Shown in pieces: positions 63,816 through 64,000 of a stretch of DNA of 64,000 bases; position 1 is the first letter of the stretch, and every line of letters begins with the position of its first letter. The translations under genes and the position numbers were made by a program. The notes beneath the pieces were generated by a model. It was not told where the DNA came from and did not search any database. It saw nothing but the letters and a program-made list of their open reading frames with translations. Source of the DNA: Streptomyces marianii (GTDB taxonomy: Bacteria > Actinomycetota > Actinomycetes > Streptomycetales > Streptomycetaceae); assembly GCF_005795905.1 (NCBI RefSeq), contig NZ_VAWE01000001.1, positions 3,704,001 through 3,768,000 of the forward strand, in the 5' to 3' direction.

Positions 63816-64000
63816 CGAGGACCGCCGATCAGGGACCGCAGTCGCTCCCAGCCTCGTTCACGGACGAAGTGCGCCGCGCCCCACCGCAGCGCCGGCACGG
63901 TGAGCACGAGCCCGGCCGCGTCCCGCTCCAGCACGTGGACCTCGGCAACCCGGCGTCCGCCGTCCCGCCGCCGTACGAGATGCACCACGACCGACAATGC
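63812..64000 (-). CDS. TadA/CpaF-like secretion ATPase, C-terminal end (cut by window edge)
   Basis: The last 62 codons of a gene entering from the right edge. SVVVHLVRRRDGGRRVAEVHVLE is the typical end of a CpaF/TadA motor ATPase (the strand after Walker B and the His box). Its stop overlaps the TadB start by 4 bp, so it leads the tad operon. The P-loop lies outside the window. Confidence 0.82.
   Translation of the reverse strand, partial: ALSVVVHLVRRRDGGRRVAEVHVLERDAAGLVLTVPALRWGAAHFVRERGWERLRSLIGGPR

Overview
The window looks like a Streptomyces chromosome. It is very GC-rich with strong third-position GC bias, and its right half carries the familiar streptomycete order tap-like peptidase, holB, tmk, topA, methyltransferase, hppA, anti-sigma gene, bldG, DECH-box helicase and tad genes. 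These identifications come from reading protein motifs and remembered family features; no search was run.

Region 1 (1-31086, all minus strand) is one tightly packed biosynthetic operon of at least ten genes, read right to left: a one-module PKS (KS-AT-KR-DH-ACP), NRPS-3 (C-A-PCP-C-A-PCP), NRPS-2 (C-A-PCP-C-A-PCP-E), an MbtH-like protein, a stand-alone LanB-type (lantibiotic dehydratase N-terminal) enzyme, a fused ABC exporter, a type II thioesterase, a zinc-free quinone oxidoreductase, NRPS-1 (A-PCP-C-A-PCP) and a HAD phosphatase cut by the left edge. Most junctions overlap by 4 bp (ATGA), so translation is probably coupled. No terminal thioesterase or pathway regulator is present, so the cluster probably continues to the left. 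The six adenylation domains plus one ketide unit suggest a lipo- or keto-peptide with at least one D residue. The LanB-like enzyme is the most unusual component: the fold normally uses aminoacyl-tRNA in RiPP pathways, and here it sits between the MbtH gene and the exporter.

Region 2 (31087-32640) is a largely gene-free leader and junction, with the operon promoter area (a 9-bp direct repeat at 21-bp spacing and an inverted repeat) and a frameshifted fragment of an IS481-type transposase.

Region 3 (about 32647-40849) is an integrative and mobilizable element: relaxase, MobC, DUF2637 membrane protein, DUF3631 ATPase, Xis-like HTH protein, an XRE-type regulator and a tyrosine integrase abutting the 3' end of tRNA-Thr(CGU). 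No FtsK/TraB-like pump is present, and no copy of the tRNA 3' end was found at the left side. The true left boundary is therefore unknown and could lie beyond the biosynthetic operon.

Region 4 (40923-64000) is conserved core genome: DNA replication and topology (holB, tmk fused to a membrane domain, topA), energy (hppA), development (bldG with its kinase-like partner), and the helicase/secretion neighbourhood (helicase gene with a TTA codon, opposed by tadA-tadB-tadC and pilin-like genes running off the right edge). Intergenic regions here hold several strong hairpins, a 32-bp tandem repeat after tmk and a 14-bp repeat before the methyltransferase gene.
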